51,410 bases of DNA from Limnohabitans sp. (lineage in GTDB: Bacteria > Pseudomonadota > Gammaproteobacteria > Burkholderiales > Burkholderiaceae_C), in assembly GCA_024642215.1 (NCBI GenBank), contig JAHEBO010000004.1, positions 33,236-84,645 on the forward strand, written 5' to 3'. A program made the position numbers and the translations under genes. The first letter of the stretch is position 1. Every line of letters begins with the position of its first letter. Shown one piece after another: positions 8,509 to 17,491 of the stretch. The notes beneath the pieces were generated by a model. That model worked only from the letters and a program-made list of their open reading frames with translations. It made no database searches and had not been told where the DNA came from.

Positions 8509-9668
8509 CATCTTCGCCAAAGAGGCTTCATGGCCCAGATGCCAAGCAGGGGACCGATGCCTAACCAAGGCAACAGGTCGGCCAGTTCATAGCTGCTGGA
8601 GAGATGGGTGAACAGCTCAATGCTCACAATGGAAATGCCAAAGCCAATGCAATTGGTCAACGTCAATACACTGCCCACCGCTTGAGGCGGCGCATTGCTG
8701 GCCGTTAGAGTTGAAAATTGCGGCGAGTCGCCTGCTGCAGTGATGCCCCACACCAGCAGCCAAGCCATCATCCATTCCAATGGCGCTGACATCAACCAGG
8801 GTGCCAACAAACAGCAAAGACCACTGATGCTCAATTGAACCGTGGCCACCCAAGCGCTACCCCAACGTTGCGCTAATAAACCGCCCAAAATGCACCCCAA
8901 TGAACCCACGCCAATGACAGAGAAAGCGGCGACAGAAAGCTGTGTACCTTCAAACCGAGTGGCCAAAATAAGCGGCACCAAAACCCACAGGGTATAGAGC
9001 TCCCACATGTGGCCAAAGTAACCCAGCACCGACGATCTGACGCGCCGATCTGTCCAGATGGTGGCCAGGGCCTGCCATTGCAACTGTTTGGCCTGTGTTG
9101 GTTTTTGCATCGGCTCGGGCACAAGCGCGTAAAGCATGACGCCGCCCATGGCGGCCAGACCCGCCACACTGAGCATGACCGTTGACCAAGGCAATTCACT
9201 GGACACAGCGCGAATGCCATGCGCACTGGCCGACCCCAATACCAATGCACCGACCAGCCAGCCCAATGCCACGCCTAAGCCTTTGGGAAACCACTGCGCG
9301 GCAATCTTCATGCCGACGGGGTAAATGCCGGCCAGAAAAAACCCAGTGCAGACTCGCCAAAACAGCAGTGCAGAAAACGAATCAATTTGAAAGAGGGCGG
9401 CCAAGGTGCAAAGGGCACCTGCCAGTGAGCAGACCAAAAAGACACGCCTAGACGAATAGCGGTCTGCAATGGTCAAGATGGCAAAAACCAAGGTGCCAGC
9501 AATGAACCCCAGTTGCAATGCGGAAGTAAGCCGGCCTACATCAGAGGCGGCCCAGCCCATTTGTCGCTGCAGGTCGGGCATGACGGCATTGATGGCAAAC
9601 CAAAGCGAGGTGCCCGCAAACTGGGCCAGCACAATGACGGGCAGCACATGGCGGGGCGTATGAGTCAT
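8508..9668 (-). CDS. MFS transporter
   Basis: A 386-residue inner-membrane major facilitator with about 12 hydrophobic segments. It starts MTHTPRHVLPVIVLAQFAG; an ADRYSSRR loop lies between TM2 and TM3, where MFS proteins carry their basic motif. The substrate cannot be read from the sequence. The TGA stop (8508-8510) abuts palindromic element A, so the C-terminus (AMKPLWRR) may have been defined by the repeat insertion. The gene is divergent from the flavin monooxygenase at 9787, with a 118-base shared upstream region. Confidence 0.85.
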   Translation of the reverse strand: MTHTPRHVLPVIVLAQFAGTSLWFAINAVMPDLQRQMGWAASDVGRLTSALQLGFIAGTLVFAILTIADRYSSRRVFLVCSLAGALCTLAALFQIDSFSALLFWRVCTGFFLAGIYPVGMKIAAQWFPKGLGVALGWLVGALVLGSASAHGIRAVSSELPWSTVMLSVAGLAAMGGVMLYALVPEPMQKPTQAKQLQWQALATIWTDRRVRSSVLGYFGHMWELYTLWVLVPLILATRFEGTQLSVAAFSVIGVGSLGCILGGLLAQRWGSAWVATVQLSISGLCCLLAPWLMSAPLEWMMAWLLVWGITAAGDSPQFSTLTASNAPPQAVGSVLTLTNCIGFGISIVSIELFTHLSSSYELADLLPWLGIGPLLGIWAMKPLWRR

Positions 9669-9786
9669 TGTGTGGGGGCTTGTGAAAGAAATTGAACGGT
9701 GCGCTTAAGTTGACACACGAGCGCTTTGTTTTATGGTTAGATGAGTGACGTTTGCTGATTCTATTTGAGGTTCTACCTTCACGCCT

Positions 9787-11142
9787 ATGTCCAAACACAT
9801 CAAGCTCAATGCCTTCGACATGAACTGCGTCGGCCACATTCAACAGGGTCTGTGGACGCATCCGCGCGATCAGTCCACGCGGTACCTTGATTTGAATTAT
9901 TGGACCGACTACGCCAAGCGTTTGGAAGCGGGCTTGTTTGACGGCATCTTCTTTGCCGATGTGGTGGGTGTGTACGACGTGCTGGGCGCTAGCCCCGATG
10001 CCGCCGTCAAAGGTGCTGTGCAGGTGCCTGTCAACGATCCCATGATGCTCATTCCGGCCATGGCCAGTGTCACCCAGCATTTGGGTTTTGGTGTCACGGC
10101 CAACCTCACGTACGAATCGCCGTATTTGTTTTCTCGTCGCATGAGCACCTTGGACCATTTGACCAAGGGCCGCATTGGCTGGAACATCGTCACAGGTTAT
10201 CTCGACAGTGCGGCACGCGCAGCAGGACTTTCTGGGCAAACGGCCCACGACGATCGTTACGATTTGGCCGACGAGTACATGGCTTTGGTGTACCAGTTGT
10301 GGGAAGGCAGTTGGGAGGAGGGCGCAGTGTTGGCCAATCGGCAAAGTGGGGTGTATGCCGACGCTTCCAAAGTTCATTTGGTTAAGCACAAGGGCCCGCA
10401 GTACCAAGTGCAGGCCATGCACTTGGCCGAGCCTTCGCCCCAGCGCACGCCTTTGCTCTATCAAGCGGGTTCGTCTGCGCGAGGTTCTCGCTTTGCGGCC
10501 ACGCATGCCGAATGCGTGTTTTTAAATGGCCAAAGCATGCCCGGCGTTAAAGCCATTGTGGAAGGCATTCGTGGCCAAGCGGTGGCGCAAGGTCGATTGG
10601 CCAGCGACATTCAAGTGTGGATGGGTGCCACCATCATTACCGCAGCCACCGACAGCCAAGCGCAAGAGAAGTTTGAAGAATACAAACGTTATGCCAGCTC
10701 TGAAGGTGCTTTGGTGCATGCTGCGGCTTCTATGGGCATCGACTTTTCTAAGTACGACATTGACGAGCCCATCGAGACGGGCAAGAGCCAGGCCATTGTG
10801 TCTAATGTCGAAGCCATGACGCGCGCTGCCGGCCCTCAGTGGACGCGCCGCAAGTTGTTGTCGCAAATGATTTTGGGTAGCCGCCAAGCACCCTGGGTAG
10901 GCTCGGCCGAGACCATTGCAAATCAGATGATTGAGTGGAGTTTGCAAGCAGACATTGACGGCTTCAATTTGTCCCGCACTGTGGTGCCCGAATGCTTTGA
11001 TGATTTCATTGCCTTGGTAGTTCCCAGACTGCAAGAACTGGGCGCCTACAAAACCCAGTACACCCCTGGCACCTTCCGCAACAAATTGTTTGGCCGCGAC
11101 AAACTACCCTCAACGCACATTGCTGCAAGTTTTAGAAAATGA
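9787..11142 (+). CDS. NtaA/SnaA/DszA-family FMNH2-dependent monooxygenase
   Basis: A 451-residue luciferase-like flavin monooxygenase of the group that includes nitrilotriacetate monooxygenase component A and dibenzothiophene-sulfone monooxygenase DszA. Family landmarks are FDGIFFADVVGVYD (about 51-64), the ATLDHLTKG-like segment STLDHLTKGRIGWNIVTGY, DRYDLADEYM and the late LLYQAGSSARGSRFAATHAE. These enzymes need reduced FMN from a separate reductase, and none lies nearby. The stop overlaps the next MFS gene (ATGA), which suggests the carrier imports or exports its substrate or product. The substrate is unknown. The start is the ATG at 9787; its ribosome binding site is weak. Confidence 0.88.
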   Translation: MSKHIKLNAFDMNCVGHIQQGLWTHPRDQSTRYLDLNYWTDYAKRLEAGLFDGIFFADVVGVYDVLGASPDAAVKGAVQVPVNDPMMLIPAMASVTQHLGFGVTANLTYESPYLFSRRMSTLDHLTKGRIGWNIVTGYLDSAARAAGLSGQTAHDDRYDLADEYMALVYQLWEGSWEEGAVLANRQSGVYADASKVHLVKHKGPQYQVQAMHLAEPSPQRTPLLYQAGSSARGSRFAATHAECVFLNGQSMPGVKAIVEGIRGQAVAQGRLASDIQVWMGATIITAATDSQAQEKFEEYKRYASSEGALVHAAASMGIDFSKYDIDEPIETGKSQAIVSNVEAMTRAAGPQWTRRKLLSQMILGSRQAPWVGSAETIANQMIEWSLQADIDGFNLSRTVVPECFDDFIALVVPRLQELGAYKTQYTPGTFRNKLFGRDKLPSTHIAASFRK

Positions 11143-12362
11143 AGAAAACAGATTTATCGCCATTTCAAATTTGGAGCATCCTAGGTGGTGCGGCCATCAT
11201 GCTGAGTTTGGCCATGGGCATGCGACAAAGTTTTGGTTTGCTACAGCCGCACATGATTCGAGACATTGGCATCACAGCCGCCGATTTTTCTTTGGCAGTG
11301 GCCTTGCAAAACATTGTGTGGGGCGCAACGCAGCCCTTTGTAGGCATATGGGCCGATAAATATGGCACACGACCTGTCGCTCTTTTGGGTGTGCTGATTT
11401 ACATCATCGGCTTGGTGTTTTTACGATTTGCAGACGCCACTTGGATGGTCACCATGGGCGTTGGATTTTGTGTGGGCATTGCGCTGTCTTGCACGGCCTC
11501 TAACATCGCCATGAACATTACGGCGCGCACTGTCAGCGCCACCCAGCGTGGTGCGGCGATGGGCGCCGTATCTGCCATTGGCTCTTTGGGCTTGACCATT
11601 GCATCACCCATGACGCAGTCGCTCATTACCAATGTGAACTGGCAAATGGCCGTGGTTGGATTTTTGGGCTTGGCCTGTGTGATGTTCCCAGCTGCTTTGA
11701 TTGGCACACGCGCAGATCGCATTGAGCCCGAAGCCGTTGTGGGTAAACCGCAATCGGCCAAAGAAGCCATTGTGGAAGCACTAGGACACAAAGGCTATCG
11801 CGTATTGGCCATTGCATTCTTTGTGTGTGGCTTGCAATTGGTTTTCATCACCACACATTTGCCTGCTTACCTTGACATTTGCGGCATCGACCCATCAGTG
11901 GGCAGCACCACATTGGCCCTGATCGGCTTGTTCAATGTGATCGGCTCGTATTTGTTCGGCTGGCTGGGCGACCGATACTCCAAGCGCATGCTCTTGGGCG
12001 GCATCTATGTGCTGCGCTCGCTTGCATTGTTGATGTTCTTTGCTGTGCCACCCACTCCCATTTCCACCTTGGTCTTTGGCGCGGCCATGGGCACATTGTG
12101 GTTAGGGGTGGTGCCTTTGGTGTCTGGATTGATCGTTCACTTGTTCGGCTTGCGCTTCATGGCCACCTTGTCTGGCATTGCGTTCATGAGCCATCAAGTG
12201 GGATCGTTTTTGGGCGCCTGGGGTGGTGGTTACATCTTCAGTGCATTTGGCAATTACGACCTGGCCTGGAAACTGGCTGTGGCCATTGGCTTGGCTGCGG
12301 GCCTTTTCCAAATGACCATGAACATCCAGCCCTCCGACAGAATTCGACTTCAGTCGGCGTAG
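11139..12362 (+). CDS. MFS transporter coupled to the flavin monooxygenase
   Basis: A 407-residue inner-membrane carrier with about 12 transmembrane segments. The loop ADKYGTRP (TM2-TM3) and its counterpart GDRYSKR in the second half are standard MFS features. The N-terminus MRQSFGLLQPHM resembles the oxalate/formate and monocarboxylate group, so an organic acid substrate is plausible but unproven. It is translationally coupled to the monooxygenase by a four-base overlap. Its 3' end overlaps the convergent aldolase gene by 13 bases. Confidence 0.87.
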   Translation: MKKTDLSPFQIWSILGGAAIMLSLAMGMRQSFGLLQPHMIRDIGITAADFSLAVALQNIVWGATQPFVGIWADKYGTRPVALLGVLIYIIGLVFLRFADATWMVTMGVGFCVGIALSCTASNIAMNITARTVSATQRGAAMGAVSAIGSLGLTIASPMTQSLITNVNWQMAVVGFLGLACVMFPAALIGTRADRIEPEAVVGKPQSAKEAIVEALGHKGYRVLAIAFFVCGLQLVFITTHLPAYLDICGIDPSVGSTTLALIGLFNVIGSYLFGWLGDRYSKRMLLGGIYVLRSLALLMFFAVPPTPISTLVFGAAMGTLWLGVVPLVSGLIVHLFGLRFMATLSGIAFMSHQVGSFLGAWGGGYIFSAFGNYDLAWKLAVAIGLAAGLFQMTMNIQPSDRIRLQSA

Positions 12363-13117
12363 CCAGGGTTGGTGCGGTCTAGGATGCGCATGTTGGCTTC
12401 GAAGTAGAGTCGTTCACGATCACCGCGTGGATGGCGATCGGCGCCAGACGGGGTGAGTACGCGTTGAATGACATCGTCGCTGAGGATGTTCAAAGCTTTG
12501 CCCGTGCTCATCGCCAACACTTGCGTTTGGCAAGCTTTTTCAAGTTTGTACAGTCGGCGGTAGGCTTGTGCAACAGTATCACCAACAGTGACCACACCAT
12601 GGTTTTTCATGAACAGCACCGTTTTGTCACCCATGAGGCGAGCCAGGCGTTCACCTTCTTCCAACGACGAGGCCAGACCTGTGTAGGTATCGTCGTAGGC
12701 AATACGGCCATGAAAGAATGCAGCGGTTTGCGTTGCGGGTAGCAAGCGATTGTCTTGCAGCATGTTGAGGGCCGTGGCCCAGGGTTGATGCGTGTGCAGA
12801 ACAACTTTGGCGCCCGTGAGTCGGTGCAAGGGGGCATGAATGCTTTGCGCCGAGAGTTCAACAACGCCCTGACCTTCCAGGGTTTGACCCGCCTCATTGA
12901 AAATCATCATGTCGCTGGCTTTGGCTTCAGACCAGTGCAAACCAAATGGCAACACAAAGTATTGATCCGTGCGGCCAGGTACGCAGGCAGTGAAGTGATT
13001 GTCGATGCCTTCTTCAAAACCATCTAAAACGGCCATGCGCAGAGCGGCGGCCAAGTGGACTTTGACTTGTTTAACGGCGTCTTGCGTGCTTGAAGTGTGG
13101 AGTGCGTGAATGCTCAT
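12350..13117 (-). CDS. Class II aldolase/adducin-family protein
   Basis: A 255-residue protein of the class II aldolase/adducin fold, which includes zinc-dependent sugar-phosphate aldolases and decarboxylases. The zinc ligands are visible as HTH in VVLHTHQPWATAL (about 107-109) and His in MKNHGVVTVGD (about 172). The substrate-loop segment DNHFTA near residue 40 replaces the common GNxS pattern. The reaction is unknown. It is convergent with the MFS gene, overlapping its end by 13 bases, and reads in the same direction as the TonB receptor upstream. Confidence 0.85.
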   Translation of the reverse strand: MSIHALHTSSTQDAVKQVKVHLAAALRMAVLDGFEEGIDNHFTACVPGRTDQYFVLPFGLHWSEAKASDMMIFNEAGQTLEGQGVVELSAQSIHAPLHRLTGAKVVLHTHQPWATALNMLQDNRLLPATQTAAFFHGRIAYDDTYTGLASSLEEGERLARLMGDKTVLFMKNHGVVTVGDTVAQAYRRLYKLEKACQTQVLAMSTGKALNILSDDVIQRVLTPSGADRHPRGDRERLYFEANMRILDRTNPGYAD

Positions 13118-13207
13118 GTTGAACGCAAATAAGAGAGTAACAAACTGTAGAGATTAAGCCAAGCAACTGAGATAGCAACCGGCATTACCCTCAGATGTGA
13201 AAATAAT

Positions 13208-15472
13208 TTAAAGGCGAATGTCGAGGGAGAGGTTCAGTTGGGGCTTGGCGTAGCGGTCGGTTCGCGTGTAGTCACCGTTGGCGAGCAAGATGAGGGTGCT
13301 GCCATTGGGTGGGCCAAATTGTTGGACGCCTGCGCTAGCGGCGGCTCTGAGCATCATGATGGGGCTGATGGGCATCGTGGCAAACAAGTCAATGCCGCGT
13401 GACACAGAACGGGTCAGCCATTGCTCTGCTGTTTGCCGCGTGTCGTACCCGGGCGTGAAGCTGAGGTTGCCGCCCACCGTCAGTGGCAGGCCGCTGATGC
13501 GTTGATCAAAGCCCACATTGGCGGACCAGGGCTGTTGCCCGTCTAGCCTGTTGTTGGGGCCAGCCAAGGCGGCAATGCTAGAACTGTAGAGGCTCAAGGA
13601 TCCACGGAGGTTCAGGCCTTTGACGTTGCTGAACACCTGAGGCAGCAGATCGCCTGCGCTGCCGCGCAATTCAAATTCAACCCCGCGAGTCACAGCGGCC
13701 GAAAAGTTTTGAGGCTGCGTAACCCATCTCGGCGCACTGGCCCAACTGACCTGGCGCAATTCAGTGGTGTTTCTCACCACATTGGTGAGATTGCGATGAA
13801 ACAGGCCCACGCTGAAAATGCCATCGTTGCTTAAATAGTTTTCGTAGGCAATGTCCAAACCTGTGGCCAGTTCGGGCGTGAGTGCAGGGTTGCCCAGTCG
13901 GTCTGGTGACAGGTACGTATTGGTTTGAAAGGTGTTGGTATAAGACGCATTGATGACTGGTCTGGCCAACATGGCATTCAGGCCAGGCGCTTTGTAGCTG
14001 CGCGTGAGGCTGGCCCGCACCATGTCTTTGCGCTTGGGGTCAAATTTATAAGTGACGTGGGCCAAGGGCGACAACACACTGCTGACATTGACCACGGGCG
14101 ACAACCCGTTGGTACTTTCGGACGCAATGCGTTCGTTGCGCAAACCGAAGTAGAGTTGCCATTGGGGCGAAATTTCCCATTCGTCTTGGATGTAGAAAGC
14201 TTGTCGGCGCATTTGTGCTTCAAATGGCTGACCTTCGAATGCAGGCAGCAAAGCAAGGCCGGCACCATCGGTGGTGGTGCGACGCTCTTGGCGTTCGCGC
14301 GTTTCAAGATCCCATCCGGCCGTTAAGGTATGTTCATTGCCCAGCAGTTGGCTGTATTTGCCGGCTTGCGTGTAGGCATCGTCTTGGTTATTGCCATTGG
14401 TCTTGAGTTGCGTGATGTTGGCGCGCAAGTTGTTCAAATCAAAGCCAGAACGAAACTGTTGCACACCTGCTTTAATTTCAATGCGTTGGTCTTCACTGAA
14501 ACGGTGGATCCAAGTGAGATTGCCGCGTCGGTTTTCCCAAAAACCATTTTGAATGGCATTGTCGTCAAACACGGGGTTACCAGAGATCGCGCGATTGGCA
14601 AAATCGGTGGTGTAGTTCCAGTAGCCCTTTTGGAAAAAAGTGGCGAGCGACAGTGTTTGTTCGTCACTGATTTTGTAATTGAATCGAGGCGCTACGTTGT
14701 AGCCCCAACCCCATGAGGTGTTTGTGCCCAATTGCTCTGACACGGCTGTTTTTCCATCGGTACCTGCCATTTGTCGATCGACCCCATTGCGAACTTGCCG
14801 ATCCCATTCAAACAAAGACACAGGCAAAGAAATGTTGAATGGGCCACTCGATTCGCTGATGGCATAGTTGAGATTGCCGACAGGCCGGTCACTGCCGTTG
14901 GACAAACCCAAGCGTAAGTTGCTGAGCGAGCGTCGTGAGGTATCTTTCAAGATGACATTGATGGTGCCCGCAATGGCTTGCGTGCTTTGATCGGCAGTGG
15001 CGGCCTTGATCACTTCAATGCGCTCAATTTGTGAGGGACTCAATTGGTCAAGGTTAAAGCCTTGAGGTGCTGGGTCGCCGTTGATCAGAATTTGTGTGTA
15101 GCCAGCGCCCAAGCCCCGCATTCTAGGGCCGCCAGTGTCCACGTTAACGCCAGGCAGGCGGCGCAAAACATCTAAGGTGTTGGTGTCGCCATAGCGGTCT
15201 AGTTCTTCACGGCCATAAATTTGTTTGGCCACGCTGGCTGCACGTCTTAATTCAGTGGAACCTTGTTTTGCCACAATTTCAACGCGCTGAATCACGCTGG
15301 GTTGGGTGCCACTGGCGGGCTCTGTTTGGCCCCCCATGCTGACGTCTTGTGCTAAAGCGCTTAAGGGGCTACTGATGCTCCAAAGTACAGCCATGCAAAC
15401 CGCGGTCAGCGGACTGGGGGCAAAGACTGTCAATGCACGATGCCTTGGGTTAAAAATAGAAGGGCATTTCAT
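13208..15472 (-). CDS. TonB-dependent outer-membrane receptor
   Basis: A 754-residue outer-membrane receptor. A signal peptide ends near SALAQD (about residue 42). The plug domain (about 75-175) has LDVLRRLPGVNVDTGGPRMRG and IERIEVIKAATADQSTQAIAGTINVI. A long beta-barrel follows, with alternating aromatic strands, ending in LNLSLDIRL; a final Leu rather than Phe is slightly unusual. No TonB/ExbBD genes or FecI/FecR-type regulators are nearby, so the ligand is not predictable. It is divergent from the Bug binding protein, and the 142 bases between them should hold both promoters. Confidence 0.93.
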   Translation of the reverse strand: MKCPSIFNPRHRALTVFAPSPLTAVCMAVLWSISSPLSALAQDVSMGGQTEPASGTQPSVIQRVEIVAKQGSTELRRAASVAKQIYGREELDRYGDTNTLDVLRRLPGVNVDTGGPRMRGLGAGYTQILINGDPAPQGFNLDQLSPSQIERIEVIKAATADQSTQAIAGTINVILKDTSRRSLSNLRLGLSNGSDRPVGNLNYAISESSGPFNISLPVSLFEWDRQVRNGVDRQMAGTDGKTAVSEQLGTNTSWGWGYNVAPRFNYKISDEQTLSLATFFQKGYWNYTTDFANRAISGNPVFDDNAIQNGFWENRRGNLTWIHRFSEDQRIEIKAGVQQFRSGFDLNNLRANITQLKTNGNNQDDAYTQAGKYSQLLGNEHTLTAGWDLETRERQERRTTTDGAGLALLPAFEGQPFEAQMRRQAFYIQDEWEISPQWQLYFGLRNERIASESTNGLSPVVNVSSVLSPLAHVTYKFDPKRKDMVRASLTRSYKAPGLNAMLARPVINASYTNTFQTNTYLSPDRLGNPALTPELATGLDIAYENYLSNDGIFSVGLFHRNLTNVVRNTTELRQVSWASAPRWVTQPQNFSAAVTRGVEFELRGSAGDLLPQVFSNVKGLNLRGSLSLYSSSIAALAGPNNRLDGQQPWSANVGFDQRISGLPLTVGGNLSFTPGYDTRQTAEQWLTRSVSRGIDLFATMPISPIMMLRAAASAGVQQFGPPNGSTLILLANGDYTRTDRYAKPQLNLSLDIRL

Positions 15473-15614
15473 AGTTGGGCAAGCGTCATCAAAGTGGTGG
15501 CGTATCTTAGTCAGAATTTGAAAACGCCTGTGTTTCAGGGGCTGTTATCCGCGTAAATAGGGATGGTCTTGAAAGTTGGCTTTAGGTAGCATGTTTCATT
15601 CTTTGGAGTGTTCG

Positions 15615-16589
15615 ATGTTCAAGCCCCTGCAATTTCGTGGTTCTCGTTTGATGCTGTTTGTCTCATTTTTGTGGATTGGCAGTGCCGCCATGGCGCAGAG
15701 TTGGCCCACCAAACCCATCAAAGTGATTGCACCTTATCCACCGGGTGGCCCTAGCGATTTGGTGATGCGCACTGCGTCTGAACGAATTCAGGCCATTTTG
15801 AAGCAGCCCATCGTGATTGAAAACCAGCCCGGAGCCGGTGGCAACATCGGCGCGGCTGCTGTGGCCCGTGCTGCGCCCGATGGCTATACGTTTCTCATTG
15901 CCACCGACACGCTGCTAACCGTCAATCCGCATGTCTACAAGTCGATGACCTTCAAATTGGAAGACCTCAAACCCATCAGTGTGTTGTCTTCCTTCAGCCA
16001 AACCTTGGTGTGCAACCCATCCTTGGGCGTGAAGAATTTGAATGAGTTGATCGCCAAATCAAAAACCACACCCTTGAGCTACGCCTCTGGCGGTGCGGGT
16101 GTGCCCGGTCATTTGTCGACAGAGTTGTTGTTGAACATGACGGGCATGCAGATGACGCACATCCCCTACAAGGGCCCAGCGCCCGCCATGCAGGATGTGC
16201 TGGCAGGCCAGGTGCCATGTGGTTTGTTGGCAGGGCCAACGGTGTTGCCGCATGTGAAGTCTGGCAAATTAACGGCTTTGGCTGTGTCGGGTCAAGGGCG
16301 TTCGCCTACCTTGCCTGACGTACCGACCATTGCCGAAGCCGGCGTGAAAGGCTACGAGGCCGATTTCAGTTTGATTTTGTTAGCGCCTCGCCTGGTACCC
16401 GATGAGGTGGTCAACAAATTTCGCATGGCGGTTGTTGAGGCTTTGCGTACGCCTGAAGCTGCTGAGCGCCTCAAAGCCACCGATCAAATTGTGATTGGCA
16501 GTACGCCAGAAGAGGCCGTCGCAAAGGTCAACAAAGACTACGCAAAGTGGGGCGCCGTGGCCCGCAAAATTGGCCTCAGTCTGGATTGA
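15615..16589 (+). CDS. Bug/TctC-family periplasmic solute-binding protein
   Basis: A 324-residue tripartite-tricarboxylate-type binding protein (Bug family, greatly expanded in Burkholderiales). The ATG at 15615 is preferred over upstream starts because GGAG lies six bases before it, and the protein then begins with a clean signal peptide (MFKPLQFRGSRLM to GSAAMAQS). Family hallmarks are WPTKPIKVIAPYPPGGPSD, ENQPGAGGNIGAAAVARA-like and the HIPYKGPAPAMQDVLAGQV segment. No TctA/TctB membrane subunits are present, so it is an orphan Bug protein. Its TGA (16587-16589) is directly followed by a single-arm copy of the palindromic repeat. Confidence 0.92.
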   Translation: MFKPLQFRGSRLMLFVSFLWIGSAAMAQSWPTKPIKVIAPYPPGGPSDLVMRTASERIQAILKQPIVIENQPGAGGNIGAAAVARAAPDGYTFLIATDTLLTVNPHVYKSMTFKLEDLKPISVLSSFSQTLVCNPSLGVKNLNELIAKSKTTPLSYASGGAGVPGHLSTELLLNMTGMQMTHIPYKGPAPAMQDVLAGQVPCGLLAGPTVLPHVKSGKLTALAVSGQGRSPTLPDVPTIAEAGVKGYEADFSLILLAPRLVPDEVVNKFRMAVVEALRTPEAAERLKATDQIVIGSTPEEAVAKVNKDYAKWGAVARKIGLSLD

Positions 16590-16617
16590 AACAATTGGTG
16601 TCAGATCAACATTTAAG
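16590..16617. repeat. Single-arm copy C of the palindromic repeat
   Basis: CAATTGGTGTCAGATCAACA, followed by TTTAAG, matches the left-arm core of elements A and B (GGGGTCAGATCAACATTAA) with one substitution (GGTG for GGGG) and one inserted T. The inner stem, loop and right arm are absent. It begins immediately after the stop of the Bug gene and contains the probable GTG start of the EamA gene. Confidence 0.85.
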
Positions 16618-17491
16618 TGACACAGCGCGAAACCGCCAAATCGGCATTGCGCTGGTCACTGCCACCACCTTGATGTTTGCGGTGCTCGACACCAGTGCCA
16701 AGTGGTTGGTGCAAACGGTGCCCGTGTTGCAAGTGGTGTGGCTCAGGTTTGTGTTTCACACCTTGTTGACCACCGCCATCTTTATGCCATCGATGGGCGT
16801 GGCGTTGTTCAAAATTCACAACCCGCGATTGCAGTTGCTTCGGGGGGTGATGTTGGCCCTCATGACAGGTCTTAACTTTTTTGCATTGCAATATTTGCAG
16901 TTGGCCGAAACAGGTGCCGTACAGTTTTCAGTGCCCATTTTGATTGCCCTGATTTCAGCCTTTTGGCTGCATGAAAAATTGGATGCAAAAAAGTGGATGG
17001 CCATTTGTTTAGGATTTGCCGGTGTGCTGGTCATCATTCGTCCTGGCAGTCATGCTTTTCATCCAGCCATTTTGCTAAGCATCATGAACGCGTTGCTTTA
17101 TGCCGCTTTCAATTTAATCACCCGCCGACTGGCTGGCAGTGATCATCCTATTTCGACACAACTGGCTTCGGCCGCTGTGCCATCTGTGGTGCTGGCTCCA
17201 TTTGCAATTGGCTACTGGCAGACCCCCGACTCATGGCAAGTTTGGTGTGTCTTGGTTTTGGCTGGTTTAACGGGTGGCTTGGGTCATGCGGCCTCTGCAC
17301 TGGCCCACCGATACGCAACGGCTGCGGTGCTCGGCCCCTTTTTGTATCAGCAAATTATTTACATGAGCTTAGGTGGCTGGCTTGTCTTTGGCCAAATTCC
17401 GGACACGGTAGTCGTGCTGGGGGCAGGTATCGTCGTACTCAGCGGCCTGTACCTCTTGTGGCGAGAATTCAGCGTCGCACAAAAAAAATAA
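16598..17491 (+). CDS. EamA/DMT-family transporter
   Basis: A 297-residue drug/metabolite transporter superfamily protein with about 10 transmembrane segments in two EamA repeats (for example FALQYLQLAETGAVQFSVPI in the first and the AALAHRYATAAVLGPFLYQ-like end of the second). The likely start is GTG at 16598, in repeat copy C, giving MSDQHLSDTARNRQIGI. The frame is open further upstream, but any earlier start would lie inside the Bug gene. TTG at 16595 is an alternative. No strong ribosome binding site is visible. The TAA stop (17489-17491) lies inside element B, so both ends of this gene are set by repeat sequence. Substrate unknown. Confidence 0.82.
   Translation: MSDQHLSDTARNRQIGIALVTATTLMFAVLDTSAKWLVQTVPVLQVVWLRFVFHTLLTTAIFMPSMGVALFKIHNPRLQLLRGVMLALMTGLNFFALQYLQLAETGAVQFSVPILIALISAFWLHEKLDAKKWMAICLGFAGVLVIIRPGSHAFHPAILLSIMNALLYAAFNLITRRLAGSDHPISTQLASAAVPSVVLAPFAIGYWQTPDSWQVWCVLVLAGLTGGLGHAASALAHRYATAAVLGPFLYQQIIYMSLGGWLVFGQIPDTVVVLGAGIVVLSGLYLLWREFSVAQKK

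Noticed and set aside
9541..10506. 321-codon minus-strand open frame opposite the flavin monooxygenase
   Set aside because: It spans the divergent promoter region and the antisense of two well-supported genes; no domain is recognisable.
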